Assembly: GCF_000721605.1 (NCBI RefSeq)
Contig: NZ_JOIZ01000001.1
Location: 186,001 to 250,000, forward strand
Length of the DNA: 64,000 nucleotides
Origin: Streptomyces sp. NRRL S-37
GTDB taxonomy: Bacteria; Actinomycetota; Actinomycetes; Streptomycetales; Streptomycetaceae
Direction: 5' to 3'
Both the position numbers and the translations under genes were made by a program. The notes under the pieces were generated by a model that was not told the origin of the DNA, did no database searches, and saw nothing but the letters and a program-made list of their open reading frames with translations. The first letter of the stretch is position 1. Each line of letters opens with the position of its first letter. This document shows, piece by piece, positions 41,303 to 51,271 of the stretch.

Positions 41303-41370
41303 GACTCGCAGCCTTCTTCGCGTGGACGCCTCGGCGCACTCACAGGCCGGTGAGGGAGCAGCCGCCTGCT

Positions 41371-41390
41371 AGTGTTGACATCTCAACACT
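41371..41390. promoter_or_regulatory. MarR operator 1
   Basis: AGTGTTGA-CATC-TCAACACT, perfect eight-base arms, in the oxidoreductase/MarR divergent promoter. Confidence 0.75.
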
Positions 41391-41401
41391 AGGAAGGGCG
41401 C

Positions 41402-41415
41402 GTTGACATGTCAAC
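41402..41415. promoter_or_regulatory. MarR operator 2, overlapping the marR start codon
   Basis: Perfect 14-base palindrome GTTGACATGTCAAC whose centre is the start of the marR ATG (41408). It shares the GTTGA / TCAAC halves with operator 1. Binding here would block the regulator's own translation start region, suggesting tight autoregulation. Confidence 0.75.
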
Positions 41416-41863
41416 ACCTGGCGGCGGGGCCACCGGCCCGGACGAGTCCATGGGCGACACCGCACCGGAGCCCGTCGGCCTCTGGTCCGCCTTCAAGCGC
41501 GCCCACGAGACCGTGCGTGCCCGCGTGATCGCGGACACCGCCGAGGCGGCGGGCCTGTCCGAGCCGGACCTGACGATCCTCGTCGGCCTCGACAAGGCCG
41601 GGGGCGCCCTGCGCCAGAGCGAACTCGCCACGTCGCTCGGCTGGGACCGCACCCGCGTCTCCCATCAGCTCACCCGCATGGACAAGCGCGGACTCGTCAC
41701 CCGCGAACGCGCCGCCGGTGTCACCGTCGCCCTCACCGACGCCGGGCGTCAGGCCGTCGCCGCCGTGCACCCCGGCCTGGAAGCCGCCGTGCGCCGCCAC
41801 TTCACCGACAAGCTCTCCGCGCGGGAGATCGAGATGCTGAGCTCCGTGCTCCGTCGGCTGTAG
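41408..41863 (+). CDS. MarR-family transcriptional regulator
   Basis: 151 residues. Winged-helix core LRQSELATSLGWDRTRVSHQLTRMDKRGLVTRER (about 77-110), with flanking dimerisation helices. The gene may be leaderless or use an unusual leader, because the operator palindrome occupies the place of a Shine-Dalgarno site; AGGAAGG at 41391 is a possible distant one. It likely represses itself and the oxidoreductase. Confidence 0.88.
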   Translation: MSTPGGGATGPDESMGDTAPEPVGLWSAFKRAHETVRARVIADTAEAAGLSEPDLTILVGLDKAGGALRQSELATSLGWDRTRVSHQLTRMDKRGLVTRERAAGVTVALTDAGRQAVAAVHPGLEAAVRRHFTDKLSAREIEMLSSVLRRL

Positions 41864-41903
41864 CCGCCCGGAACACGAAGCCGGCGTGCCGCCGGGGGCC
41901 GGG

Positions 41904-42689
41904 TCAGGGGACGCGCGCGACACCCACGTAGAAGCCGCTGCGTTCCCGCGCCGGTGCCGGTTCCTCCTGGTACCACTCGGTGGCGAACACCAGGCCGGGC
42001 GGGACGAGTTCCAGTCCCTCGAAGAAGGGCTCGACCTCGCTCCGGGTGCGCATCCGCAGCGGGATGGCGCCCTTCCTGTACGCGGCCTCGGTCTCCTGCT
42101 TCAGCTCCGGGTGCTGGTCGGCGGTGCCGTGCGAGATGAGCAGAAAGCTGCCGGAGGGAAGGGCGTCGACGAGGGTGCGCACGAGGCGGTACGGGTCCTC
42201 GTCGTCGGGCAGGAAGTGGAGCAGGGCGATCAGGGAGAGCGCGATCGGGCGCTCGAAGTCCAGTACCTCGCGGGCGCGTTCGAGGATCGTCCCTGGCTGC
42301 CGTACATCGGCGAGGAGGAAGTCGGTGACGCCTTCCGGGGTGCTGGTCAGCAGTGCTTCCGCGTGGCGGAGGACGATCGGGTCGTTGTCCGCGTAGACGA
42401 TCCGGGCGTCCGGCCTGATCGCCTGCACGATCTGGTGCAGGTTGGGTTCGGTGGGGATGCCGGTGCCGATGTCCAGGAACTGGCCGACGCCCGCCTTCGC
42501 CAGCCAGGCCGCCGCGCGGTGCATGAACGCCCTGTTGCGGGCCGCGTTGCCCCGCGCCTCCTCGGGGAGTCTCTCGCCGACCTCCTGGTCGACGGGGTAG
42601 TTGTCCTTGCCGCCCAGCAGCCAGTCGTAGACGCGGGCGGGGTGCGGCTTGCTCGTGTCGATGCGGGGTCTGGGCATACCGGCGGTCAC
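41904..42689 (-). CDS. SAM-dependent methyltransferase, DUF574 family
   Basis: 261 residues from GTG 42689, eight bases after GGAGG; ATG 42677 is an alternative. Typical family start RIDTSKPHPARVYDWLLGGKDNYPVD, then SAM motif FLDIGTGIPTEPNLHQI, DNDPIVLRHAEALL, and the C-terminal FYVGVARVP. Such proteins are abundant in Streptomyces, often beside regulatory genes, and their substrates are unknown. Transcribed alone. Confidence 0.88.
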   Translation of the reverse strand: MTAGMPRPRIDTSKPHPARVYDWLLGGKDNYPVDQEVGERLPEEARGNAARNRAFMHRAAAWLAKAGVGQFLDIGTGIPTEPNLHQIVQAIRPDARIVYADNDPIVLRHAEALLTSTPEGVTDFLLADVRQPGTILERAREVLDFERPIALSLIALLHFLPDDEDPYRLVRTLVDALPSGSFLLISHGTADQHPELKQETEAAYRKGAIPLRMRTRSEVEPFFEGLELVPPGLVFATEWYQEEPAPARERSGFYVGVARVP

Positions 42690-42899
42690 AGGGCACTCCT
42701 CCGTGCGCGGAACGGCGTCGTCAGGCCGCCAGCCTAACCGGGGGCGCGTGAACGCCCGTGCGGTGCACGATCGTTGAGCCGAGCGGCGTGCCGCTCTGTC
42801 CGGCCTGTCCGGCGACTCCGCGAGGGGGCGCCGGGGCCGGCCCGGATCACCGGCCGGCGCCCCACCGGCCGGCGTCCACGGCACAGCGGCGCGCGGTGG

Positions 42900-44786
42900 C
42901 TAGCCCTTCTGCTCCACGCGCACCCAGTCCACCTCCGCCCGGACTCCCCCGGCCGCGATGCGGTCCACGCTGGACTGCGGGAGGCCCCAGTACGGGGTGG
43001 TGACCTTGTTCCAGCCGGCCGGGTAGGCGCCGCCGAGGGCCAGGTTGAGGATCACGTACTGGTTGCGGTCGAAGACCCACTGGCCCCGGGTGGACTCCAG
43101 CTTGTTGCGGGTCGTCTCCTGGACGAGGCGGTCGTCGACGAAGAAGCGCATGCCGGTCGGGGTCCACTCCACCGCGTAGGTGTGCCACTGGTCGGCGCGG
43201 CCGCCGTTCGGGTAGGTCTGGCGGGCGCCGATGTTGCCGTCGGCGGAGTAGCCGGGGCCGTGCAGGGCGGTGCTGGTCCAGTCGCCGTAGCCGATGTTCT
43301 CCATGATGTCGGTCTCGCCGGAGGCGGGCCAGGACACGGTGGGGTCGTCGACGTCGCTGCCGAGCAGCCAGAAGGCGGGCCAGAAGCCGTCGCCGACCGG
43401 GAGTTTCATACGGGCGCTGACCCGGCCGTAGGTGAAGTCGAACTTGGTGTTGGTGTCGATGCGGCCGGAGGTGAAGTCGTAGGTGCCGCCGCCGGCCTTG
43501 GTGCAGCCCTTGCAGTGCTTGGCCTCGAGGACCAGACTGCCGTTCTCCTGGCGGATGTTGTCCGGGGAGTCGACGTACGCCTGGGACTCGCCGTTGACCG
43601 ATCCCATCTCGGTGCCGGTGCGGACCACCCGCCACTTGGCGCGGTCGAGGGAGGCGGTGGTGAAGTCGTCGAAGAACGTCGTACGGTACGTGCCCGGCTG
43701 CTCCGCCGGGAGCGCCGGGTAGGCCGCCGCCGCGCTGCCGCCGGTGCCCCAGACCTCGAACTCGTAGAGGGAGTAGCCGAACTGGGCGGTGGCGGGGGCG
43801 GGGTTGTAGAAGGAGCGGCGCTCCTTGCCGAGCATGCGGACGTAGCGGCCGGTGGCCGGCTGCGGGAGGCGGACCGAGTCGTGCAGGCCCACCGCCTCGC
43901 CCGGGGACTTCACGTCGGCGCGGCGGGCCGCCACGTCGGCGGCCGAGGGGCGGTACACCGTGCGCCAGGTGCGGTTGTCGTCGGAGACCTGGAGTTCGTA
44001 GTCGACGGCGTAGGCGGCCTCCCAGTAGAGGTCGACCGTGTCGATGGTGGAGCGTGCCCCGAGGTCGACGGAGACCCAGCGGTCGGCGTTCCAGTCGCCG
44101 GCCCAGCGGGACTGGTCCCCCTTCAGGCCGGCCGGGCGGCCGCCGTCGGTGACGAACGCCGGTGAGTTGCCCGCGTGCTGGTAGAGGTTGGAGTAGGCGG
44201 GGTGGTTCAGGGCGAGGTTGGTGCGGGTGGCCGACGCGGGGGCCGGTTCACCGCCGTAGACCTTGAAGGAGTAGAGGGAGTAGCCCCAGGGGGTGGCGCG
44301 TTCCACGCCGCGCATGCGGACGTAGCGGCCGGTGACCTCCTGGGGGTAGGTGTGGGCGGTGACCGAGCCGCCGGTGCCGTCGGTCTCCGTGTAGAAGGGG
44401 GTCCAGTCGGTGCCGTTTTTCGAGACCTCGAGGACGTAGCGCTTGCCGTAGGCCGCCTCCCAGTCGAGGACGACGCGGTCGACGCGGATCGTGGAGCCGA
44501 GGTCCAGGCGGATCCAGGCGTTGTCCGCGAAGTCGCTGGACCAGCGGGTGGCGCCGTTGCCGTCGAAGGCGAGGCCGGGGGCCACGCCGGCGTTCTCGCT
44601 GCCGGAGGCGGTGACGGCGGCCGGGTTCGCGGCGTACGCGGCGGCCGCGCGGTCGGTGTCCCAGGCGGCGGCCGCCGCGAGCTGACCGGGGGCGGGGTCG
44701 GGGGCGGGGGCGGCGAACGCGGGGCCCGCGGTCAGTACGGCGGCCGTGGTGAGGGCGGTGAGGAGGTGTGGGGTACGGGATGACAT
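42900..44786 (-). CDS. Secreted GH16 beta-glucanase with two discoidin-like domains
   Basis: 628 residues; ATG 44786 after AAGGAG, Sec signal to about residue 26. Two F5/8 type C (discoidin) domains come first: about 45-175 (WIRLDLGSTIRVDRVVLDWE, GRYVRMRGVER) and 185-350 (WVSVDLGARSTIDTVDLYWE, GRYVRMLGKER). The C-terminal GH16 domain (about 370-628) has the catalytic motif GETDIMENIG (E-x-D-x-x-E) and FWPAFWLLG. GH16 enzymes with this motif cut beta-1,3 or beta-1,3-1,4 glucans. An unusual feature is the N-terminal placement of both binding domains. First gene of the beta-glucan locus, in the same direction as the importer. Confidence 0.92.
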   Translation of the reverse strand: MSSRTPHLLTALTTAAVLTAGPAFAAPAPDPAPGQLAAAAAWDTDRAAAAYAANPAAVTASGSENAGVAPGLAFDGNGATRWSSDFADNAWIRLDLGSTIRVDRVVLDWEAAYGKRYVLEVSKNGTDWTPFYTETDGTGGSVTAHTYPQEVTGRYVRMRGVERATPWGYSLYSFKVYGGEPAPASATRTNLALNHPAYSNLYQHAGNSPAFVTDGGRPAGLKGDQSRWAGDWNADRWVSVDLGARSTIDTVDLYWEAAYAVDYELQVSDDNRTWRTVYRPSAADVAARRADVKSPGEAVGLHDSVRLPQPATGRYVRMLGKERRSFYNPAPATAQFGYSLYEFEVWGTGGSAAAAYPALPAEQPGTYRTTFFDDFTTASLDRAKWRVVRTGTEMGSVNGESQAYVDSPDNIRQENGSLVLEAKHCKGCTKAGGGTYDFTSGRIDTNTKFDFTYGRVSARMKLPVGDGFWPAFWLLGSDVDDPTVSWPASGETDIMENIGYGDWTSTALHGPGYSADGNIGARQTYPNGGRADQWHTYAVEWTPTGMRFFVDDRLVQETTRNKLESTRGQWVFDRNQYVILNLALGGAYPAGWNKVTTPYWGLPQSSVDRIAAGGVRAEVDWVRVEQKG

Positions 44787-44845
44787 GCGGCTCTCCTTGG
44801 GGAGGGAGGGTGGGGCGCCGGTTCCCCGCGACAACTCATTCATGA

Positions 44846-44870
44846 CGCGCTCATGACATGTATGAGCGCG
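44846..44870. promoter_or_regulatory. Inverted repeat in the GH16 promoter region
   Basis: Nine-base arms CGCGCTCAT and ATGAGCGCG with a seven-base spacer, 60 bases before the GH16 ATG. It does not contain the GAGCGCTC palindrome seen at other glucanase genes, but ATGAGCGCG is close to a half site. Confidence 0.5.
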
Positions 44871-44877
44871 CGTCGTC

Positions 44878-44912
44878 CCGGTGGGCGCGGACCGTCCGTC
44901 CGCGCCCACCGG
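44878..44912. terminator. Hairpin terminator after the GH1 gene
   Basis: Perfect 15-base arms CCGGTGGGCGCGGAC and complement, five-base loop, six bases past the GH1 stop on the minus strand. It ends the importer-GH1 transcript before GH16. Confidence 0.85.
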
Positions 44913-44917
44913 TCACG

Positions 44918-46279
<1,362 letters not shown>

Positions 46280-46326
46280 GTAGGTCCTTTCGTTCTTTTC
46301 GGGGGTGCCGGTCAGCCGGGTGCCGG

Positions 46327-47223
46327 TCACTTGACCGCTCCGGCGGTCAGTCCGGCCACCAGGTAGCGCTGGAGGAGCAGGAAGCCGGCCACCACGGGCA
46401 CGCTCACCACGAGCGAGGCGGCCATGATCTGGTTCCAGTACACGTCGTTCTGGGTGGAGTAACCCTGGAGACCGACGGCGAGGGTGCGGGTGGTGTCGTT
46501 GGTCATGACGGAGGCGAACAGGACCTCGCCCCAGGCGGTCATGAAGGCGTAGACGGCGACCGCGACGATGCCGGGGACGGCCGCCGGGACGACGACCCGG
46601 ATCAGCGCCTTGAGCGGGCCGCAGCCGTCGACCAGGGCCGCCTCGTCCAGGTCGCGCGGCACCGAGTCGAAGTACCCGATCAGCATCCAGATGGAGAAGG
46701 GGAGGGAGAAGGTCAGATAGGTGAGGATCAGCCCGCCGCGGGACCCGAACAGGGCGATGCCCGTGGCGTTTCCGATGTTCACGTAGATGAGGAACAGGGG
46801 CAGCAGGAAGAGGATGCCCGGGAACATCTGCGTGGACAGGACCGTCACCGAGAAGACCCGCTTGCCCCGGAACTCGTAGCGGCTGACCGCGTAGGCGGCG
46901 AAGACCGCGATCACGACCGAGCAGACGGTCGCCACGCCCGCCACGATCAGGGAGTTCACGAAGTACTTCGCCAGCGGGACCGTCGACCAGATGTCGATGT
47001 ACGGGCGGATCGTCAGCCCCGTGGGCAGCCAGCGGAACTTGCCGGTGACGTCCTCCAGCGGTTTCAGCGAGCTGGAGACCATGACGTACACCGGCAGCAG
47101 CACGAAACCGGTGAGCAGGGTCAGAAAGACGCGGCGCGTCCACAGGAAGGACGCCGGTACGGCCATCGGGGACCGGGGCGCGGTCGTACGGGGCCGGGGT
47201 GCGGCCGTCGGGGAGCTAGACAC
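46327..47223 (-). CDS. Carbohydrate ABC transporter permease (MalG type)
   Basis: 298 residues, six membrane helices. The EAA loop [21 protein letters not shown] near residue 195 is the ATPase contact. GTG start at 47223 overlaps the end of the upstream permease by eight bases. Forms the channel together with that protein. Confidence 0.92.
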   Translation of the reverse strand: MSSSPTAAPRPRTTAPRSPMAVPASFLWTRRVFLTLLTGFVLLPVYVMVSSSLKPLEDVTGKFRWLPTGLTIRPYIDIWSTVPLAKYFVNSLIVAGVATVCSVVIAVFAAYAVSRYEFRGKRVFSVTVLSTQMFPGILFLLPLFLIYVNIGNATGIALFGSRGGLILTYLTFSLPFSIWMLIGYFDSVPRDLDEAALVDGCGPLKALIRVVVPAAVPGIVAVAVYAFMTAWGEVLFASVMTNDTTRTLAVGLQGYSTQNDVYWNQIMAASLVVSVPVVAGFLLLQRYLVAGLTAGAVK

Positions 47224-48220
47224 GGGCGGACCTCCGCCGTTCGCGCGACGTCAGGAACAGGTACACGCCCGTCACGGCGAGCAGGAAGAGCAGCAGCAGG
47301 ACCGACATGGCGGAGCCGGTGCCGAAGTTCCAGGTGACGAACGACGACTGGTAGATGTGGAGGGAGATCAGGTCGGCGGCCTCGGGGGCGGCCTTGCCGA
47401 ACAGCACGTACGGCGTGTTGAAGTCGTTGAACGTCCACAGGAACAGCACCAGGACCAGTACCTGGTTGACCGGGCGCAGCGACGGCAGGGTGATGCGGCG
47501 GATCTGCTGCCAGACGCCGGCGCCGTCCAGGGAGGCCGCCTCGTACAGCTCCTTGGGGATGTTCTGCAGTCCGGCCATGACGATGAGGAAGGCGAACGGC
47601 CAGCCCTTCCAGACGGACACCACGAGCAGCGCGATGAAGCTGTTGTCGCCGATCAGCCAGAAGGAGGGCTTGTCGGTGAGGCCGAGCTGGTCGTGCAGGA
47701 CGTGGTTCACCAGGCCGTTGTCGTGCTGGAACATGAACGCCCAGGTGATGACGGCCGCGTAGACCGGCAGGGCGTACGGCACCAGGAAGACCGCCCGGAG
47801 CAGGCCCCGGCCGCGGAAGGTGTCCTGCATGCAGATCGCCGCCGCGGTGCCGATGAACCAGCACAGGCCGACGGAGAGCAGGGTGAACGCGCAGGTGACG
47901 AGGAAGGAGTGGAGCAGCGCCTCGCCGACCGGGGCGCTGAAGTCCACCGACATCCGGTAGTTGTCGAGGGCGGTCCAGGGGGCCGTGGTCCAGTCCCGGA
48001 TGTAGAACTGGGTGAGCTCCTTGAAGCTCATCACGATGCCGATGACCATCGGCACCAGGTGGACGAGGAGTTCGAGCAGCAGGGCCGGCAGAAGGAGCAG
48101 GTAGGGCAGTCCGATGCGGCGGATCCGCCCGGTGCGGCGGCGGGGTCCGCGCGCCGCACCGGGGGAGCTCTTGCCGACCGTCCGCTCGCCCGGCCCCGCC
48201 GGGGCGGTCGTGGTGGTCAT
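47216..48220 (-). CDS. Carbohydrate ABC transporter permease (MalF type)
   Basis: 334 residues. Basic N-terminus (RGPRRRTGRIRR), then six membrane helices; EAA motif YEAASLDGAGVWQQIRRITLP near residue 220. MalF-type partner of the next gene. It follows the binding-protein gene by 37 bases. Confidence 0.92.
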   Translation of the reverse strand: MTTTTAPAGPGERTVGKSSPGAARGPRRRTGRIRRIGLPYLLLLPALLLELLVHLVPMVIGIVMSFKELTQFYIRDWTTAPWTALDNYRMSVDFSAPVGEALLHSFLVTCAFTLLSVGLCWFIGTAAAICMQDTFRGRGLLRAVFLVPYALPVYAAVITWAFMFQHDNGLVNHVLHDQLGLTDKPSFWLIGDNSFIALLVVSVWKGWPFAFLIVMAGLQNIPKELYEAASLDGAGVWQQIRRITLPSLRPVNQVLVLVLFLWTFNDFNTPYVLFGKAAPEAADLISLHIYQSSFVTWNFGTGSAMSVLLLLFLLAVTGVYLFLTSRERRRSARV

Positions 48221-48257
48221 GGAGATGTCCGTGTCCGTGTCGGAGTCGGGTGGGCGG

Positions 48258-49574
48258 TCACTTGGCGGGCATCTGCTGCTGCGCCTTGGCGAGCTTGGCC
48301 TTCACCGACTCGGTGGTCACCTCGCGGCCGGCGGCGGCGTCGGCGAACAGTTCCTTGACGGCCGTACCGACCGCCGTCTCGAACTGCGACTCGTCGGGCA
48401 CCTGGGGCAGGGCGGCGGCGCTGGTGGCGAGCGTCTCGCGCAGTACGGCGGTGCCCTGGGTGTTGAACGCCGGGTCGGACTGGGCGGCCTTGACCGGCGG
48501 GATGGAGCCGTAGGCCTTGTTGAGGAGCTTCTGCTCGGCGTCGCTGGTCATGAACTTCACGAACCGGGTGGCGCCGTCGATGTTGTCGCTGTTCTTGAAG
48601 ACGGCCATGTTGATGCCCGCGACCATGGAGTTGGTGTTCGTGCCGGTGCCGGGGGCGCCGGAGGGGACGGGGGCGGGGGCGATGCCCCACTGGTCGTCCT
48701 TCATGCCCATGGTCTTGAAGGTCGCGGAGGCGGTCTGCCAGAGGACCATCGCCGTCTTGCCCTTGGCGAAGTCGCTGAGGGACTGGTTCTGCGCGTACTC
48801 GGCGTTGCCGGGGGCGATGACCTTGTCCTTGGCCATCAGGTCGACGTACTGCTTCACGGCGGCGACGGCGCCGTCCGAGGTGAAGTCGGGCTTGCCGTCG
48901 GCGGTGAAGAAGTCGGCGCCGTGCTGCTTGCCGAGGACGAAGACCTGGTGGATGTTGTTCGACAGGTTGGAGCCCTCGGCGCCGAGGCCCCACTTGCCGT
49001 CCTTGGAGATCTTCCTGCCGACCTCGACCAGTTCGTCCCAGGTGGCCGGGGGCTTGGTGACGCCCGCGTCGGCGAACATCTGCTTGTTGTAGTAGAGCGC
49101 GTAGGCCATCGAGTACAGCGGGACCGCGGCCGGGTCCTGGCCCTCGACGCCGGTCGAGCCGAGCGCGGAGTCGACGAAGCGGTCCTTGCCGCCGATCTTG
49201 TCGAAGTTCTTCGCGTCCCAGGGCAGCAGGGCGCCGGTGGCCTGGAGGGAGGCGGACCAGGTGTTGCCGATGTTCAGCACGTCGGGGCCCTGGCCGGAGG
49301 TGGTGGCGGTGAGGATCCGGTTGAGCAGGTCGGACCAGGGCACCACCTCCAGCTTCACCTTGATGCCGGTCTCCTTCTCGAACTTGTCGAGCTCGGGCTG
49401 GAGGACCTTCTTGTCGACCTCGACGCTGGCGCCCTGGTTGGAGGCCCAGTAGGTGAGTTCCTTCGGCGAGTCGTCGGACCCGCCGCCCGTCGAGGAGCCC
49501 CCGCCGCAGGCCGAGGCGGCGAGAGCGAGAGACATGGTGACGGCGCCTATGGCTGCGGCTCGGATGCTGCGCAT
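48258..49574 (-). CDS. Extracellular sugar-binding lipoprotein of the ABC importer
   Basis: 438 residues. Lipobox AASACGGGSS (Cys near residue 23) anchors it to the membrane. Family SBP_bac_1: KELTYWASNQGASVEVDKK, VPLYSMAYALYYNKQMF, ATWDELVEVGRKI, NSMVAGINMAVFKNS. It should capture beta-gluco-oligosaccharides released by the secreted glucanases and deliver them to the permeases. No ATP-binding subunit is encoded here; Streptomyces importers of this class usually share the MsiK ATPase. Confidence 0.92.
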   Translation of the reverse strand: MRSIRAAAIGAVTMSLALAASACGGGSSTGGGSDDSPKELTYWASNQGASVEVDKKVLQPELDKFEKETGIKVKLEVVPWSDLLNRILTATTSGQGPDVLNIGNTWSASLQATGALLPWDAKNFDKIGGKDRFVDSALGSTGVEGQDPAAVPLYSMAYALYYNKQMFADAGVTKPPATWDELVEVGRKISKDGKWGLGAEGSNLSNNIHQVFVLGKQHGADFFTADGKPDFTSDGAVAAVKQYVDLMAKDKVIAPGNAEYAQNQSLSDFAKGKTAMVLWQTASATFKTMGMKDDQWGIAPAPVPSGAPGTGTNTNSMVAGINMAVFKNSDNIDGATRFVKFMTSDAEQKLLNKAYGSIPPVKAAQSDPAFNTQGTAVLRETLATSAAALPQVPDESQFETAVGTAVKELFADAAAGREVTTESVKAKLAKAQQQMPAK

Positions 49575-49662
49575 GGCTTCTGGGTCCCTTTCCGGGAGGC
49601 GAGAAGTCAGAGGCAGGCTTCCGGAAACGACACCCCGTTCGCGCCCCGAAGCCCCTCATGGC

Positions 49663-49683
49663 TTAATTTAGGACGTGAGTTAA
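49663..49683. promoter_or_regulatory. Candidate promoter/operator of the importer operon
   Basis: AT-rich element bounded by TTAA on both sides, with core TTTAGGACGTGAG, about 90 bases before the binding-protein ATG. It differs from the GAGCGCTC boxes, so the importer may answer to another regulator (ROK-type repressors use similar TTAA/TTTAGGAC-like sites) or this is the core promoter. Confidence 0.4.
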
Positions 49684-50157
49684 ACCTCAAGAGAAGCCCG
49701 CGTCAAGGTGTCGCGCACACCCGTTCCCCACCCACGCGGCAGGAACCCGGTCCCGAACACCCGCCCCGACCACCCCCACCACCGATGACCTGCGAAGAGC
49801 CACCCACACACCGGTTCACAACGGTTGTGTCTCAACACGCGGGGACACCCCCTCAGGGGCGCGGGGAACTGCGCGACCGGCCACGGACGGCCCGCAGCCG
49901 CCCACCACCCCGGCAAACCGAGGCCCGCTCATGACACACGGCGACGGTCACGTCCCCAGGGGCGCGGGGAACTGCGCGACCAGCCACGGACGGCCCGCAG
50001 CCGCCCACCACCCCGGCAAACCAAGGCCCGCTCATGACACACGGCGACGGTCACGTCCCCAGGGGCGCGGGGAACTGCGCGACCAGCCACGGACGGCCCG
50101 CAGCCGCCCACCGGCCGCCCGGCCCGAGGCCCGAGGCCAACCACCAACCACCAACCG
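49684..50157. other. Intergenic region dominated by a tandem repeat
   Basis: Between the importer promoter and the end of the LacI gene. The first 170 bases show nothing; the rest is the 103-bp repeat array. No gene supported. Confidence 0.6.
49855..50112. repeat. Tandem array of a 103-bp intergenic repeat (2.5 copies)
   Basis: Units begin at 49855, 49958 and 50061 with AGGGGCGCGGGGAACTGCGC, followed by GACCAGCCACGGACGGCCCG and CAGCCGCCCACC. The opening block is a well-known recurrent intergenic sequence of Streptomyces. Three almost identical copies in tandem show recent amplification. Each unit can form a GC-rich hairpin. Confidence 0.9.
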
Positions 50158-51213
50158 CTACGCGGAATCCCGCACCACCAGTTCCGGGTCGAAGATCACC
50201 GACGTAGGGGCGGTGCGCCGCCCCGCGATGTGGTCGTCGAGGAGAGCCGACATCGTCGACGCCATCTCCTCCACCGGCTGCCGCACCGTGGTCAGCCGGG
50301 GCCGACACGTGACGGCCACGCTGGAGTCGTCGAAGCCGACGACCGCCACGTCCTGCGGCACCCGGCGCCCCTGGTCGCGCAGGACCTGGACCGCTCCTTG
50401 GGCCATCAGGTCGTTGGCGGTGAACACCCCGTCGATGTCGGGGTGTTCGGCGAGCAGCGACGTAATCGCCGCCATGCCGCTGTCGACCGTGAACCCGCCC
50501 TCGGCGACCGGCACGTACGGGTCCCCGTGCCGGGCCAGGGTGTCCCGGAACCCTGCCAGGCGTTCCTGGCTCGCCGCGACCCCGAGCGGACCGGCGACGG
50601 TGGCGATCCGGCGGCAGCCGCGCGCCAGCAGGTGTTCGGCGGCGAGCCGGCCGCCCTCGCGGTGGGCGAGGTCGACGTAGCTGAGCGGCACCGGACGCCC
50701 GGGCCGGGCGAACAGCACCGCCGGCAGCCGGGCGTCGGCGAGCAGCGCGGGCAGCGGGTCGTCGGGGTGGGTGGACACCACCAGCGCGCCGTCCGCGCCG
50801 CCCTGGCGGAGGTACGACACGACCTCCTGCCGGGTCTCGGGCGTCTCGGCGAACATCAGCACCGGGTGCATCCCGCGCGGCCGCAGCCGTCCGACCACGC
50901 CGCCGACGACGCGGCCGAAGAAGGGGTCGGCGAACACCCGCGCGGCGAAGGCGTTCTGCTCCGACGCGGAGGGGTCGCCCTCGGAGGCGTCGCCCGCGCC
51001 GGAGACCACCAGCGCCACGGTCGTGGTGCGCCGGGTGACGAGTTGCCGGGCGGCCTGGTTGGGGGCGTAGCCGGTGCGTTCGATGGCCCGGCGGACCAGG
51101 TCCTGGATGGCGGGGTCCACGTTGCGGACGCCGTTGACCACCCGGGACACGGTGGCCCGGGAGACGCCGGCCTCCCGGGCCACGTCCTCCAGGGTCGGGG
51201 CCTGTCTGCTCAT
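50158..51213 (-). CDS. LacI-family repressor (CebR/BglR-like)
   Basis: 351 residues. N-terminal LacI helix-turn-helix PTLEDVAREAGVSRATVSRVVNG, hinge PNQAARQLVTRRTTTVALVV, then a sugar-binding periplasmic-binding-like domain (FADPFFGRVVGGV, DIDGVFTANDLMAQGAVQVL, VAVVGFDDSS). Such proteins bind GAGCGCTC-centred palindromes and release them with beta-glucosyl oligosaccharides. A box at 51249 lies 36 bases before its own ATG, suggesting autorepression. It is 58 bases downstream of GH3. Confidence 0.9.
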   Translation of the reverse strand: MSRQAPTLEDVAREAGVSRATVSRVVNGVRNVDPAIQDLVRRAIERTGYAPNQAARQLVTRRTTTVALVVSGAGDASEGDPSASEQNAFAARVFADPFFGRVVGGVVGRLRPRGMHPVLMFAETPETRQEVVSYLRQGGADGALVVSTHPDDPLPALLADARLPAVLFARPGRPVPLSYVDLAHREGGRLAAEHLLARGCRRIATVAGPLGVAASQERLAGFRDTLARHGDPYVPVAEGGFTVDSGMAAITSLLAEHPDIDGVFTANDLMAQGAVQVLRDQGRRVPQDVAVVGFDDSSVAVTCRPRLTTVRQPVEEMASTMSALLDDHIAGRRTAPTSVIFDPELVVRDSA

Positions 51214-51248
51214 GACCGCACCCTAACCGGCGCGGTCGGCCGGTCGGT

Positions 51249-51258
51249 AGAGCGCTCT
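51249..51258. promoter_or_regulatory. GAGCGCTC operator before lacI gene
   Basis: AGAGCGCTCT, a ten-base palindrome in the GH3-lacI gap; flanks (TAG / CCC) are imperfect. Confidence 0.65.
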
Positions 51259-51271
51259 CCCCCAGCGGGGA

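Noticed and set aside
49855..50112. Tandem 103-bp units as a small coding repeat
   Set aside because: The short frames there are antisense-type shadows, differ between units and lack a start context; the block is known as an intergenic repeat.
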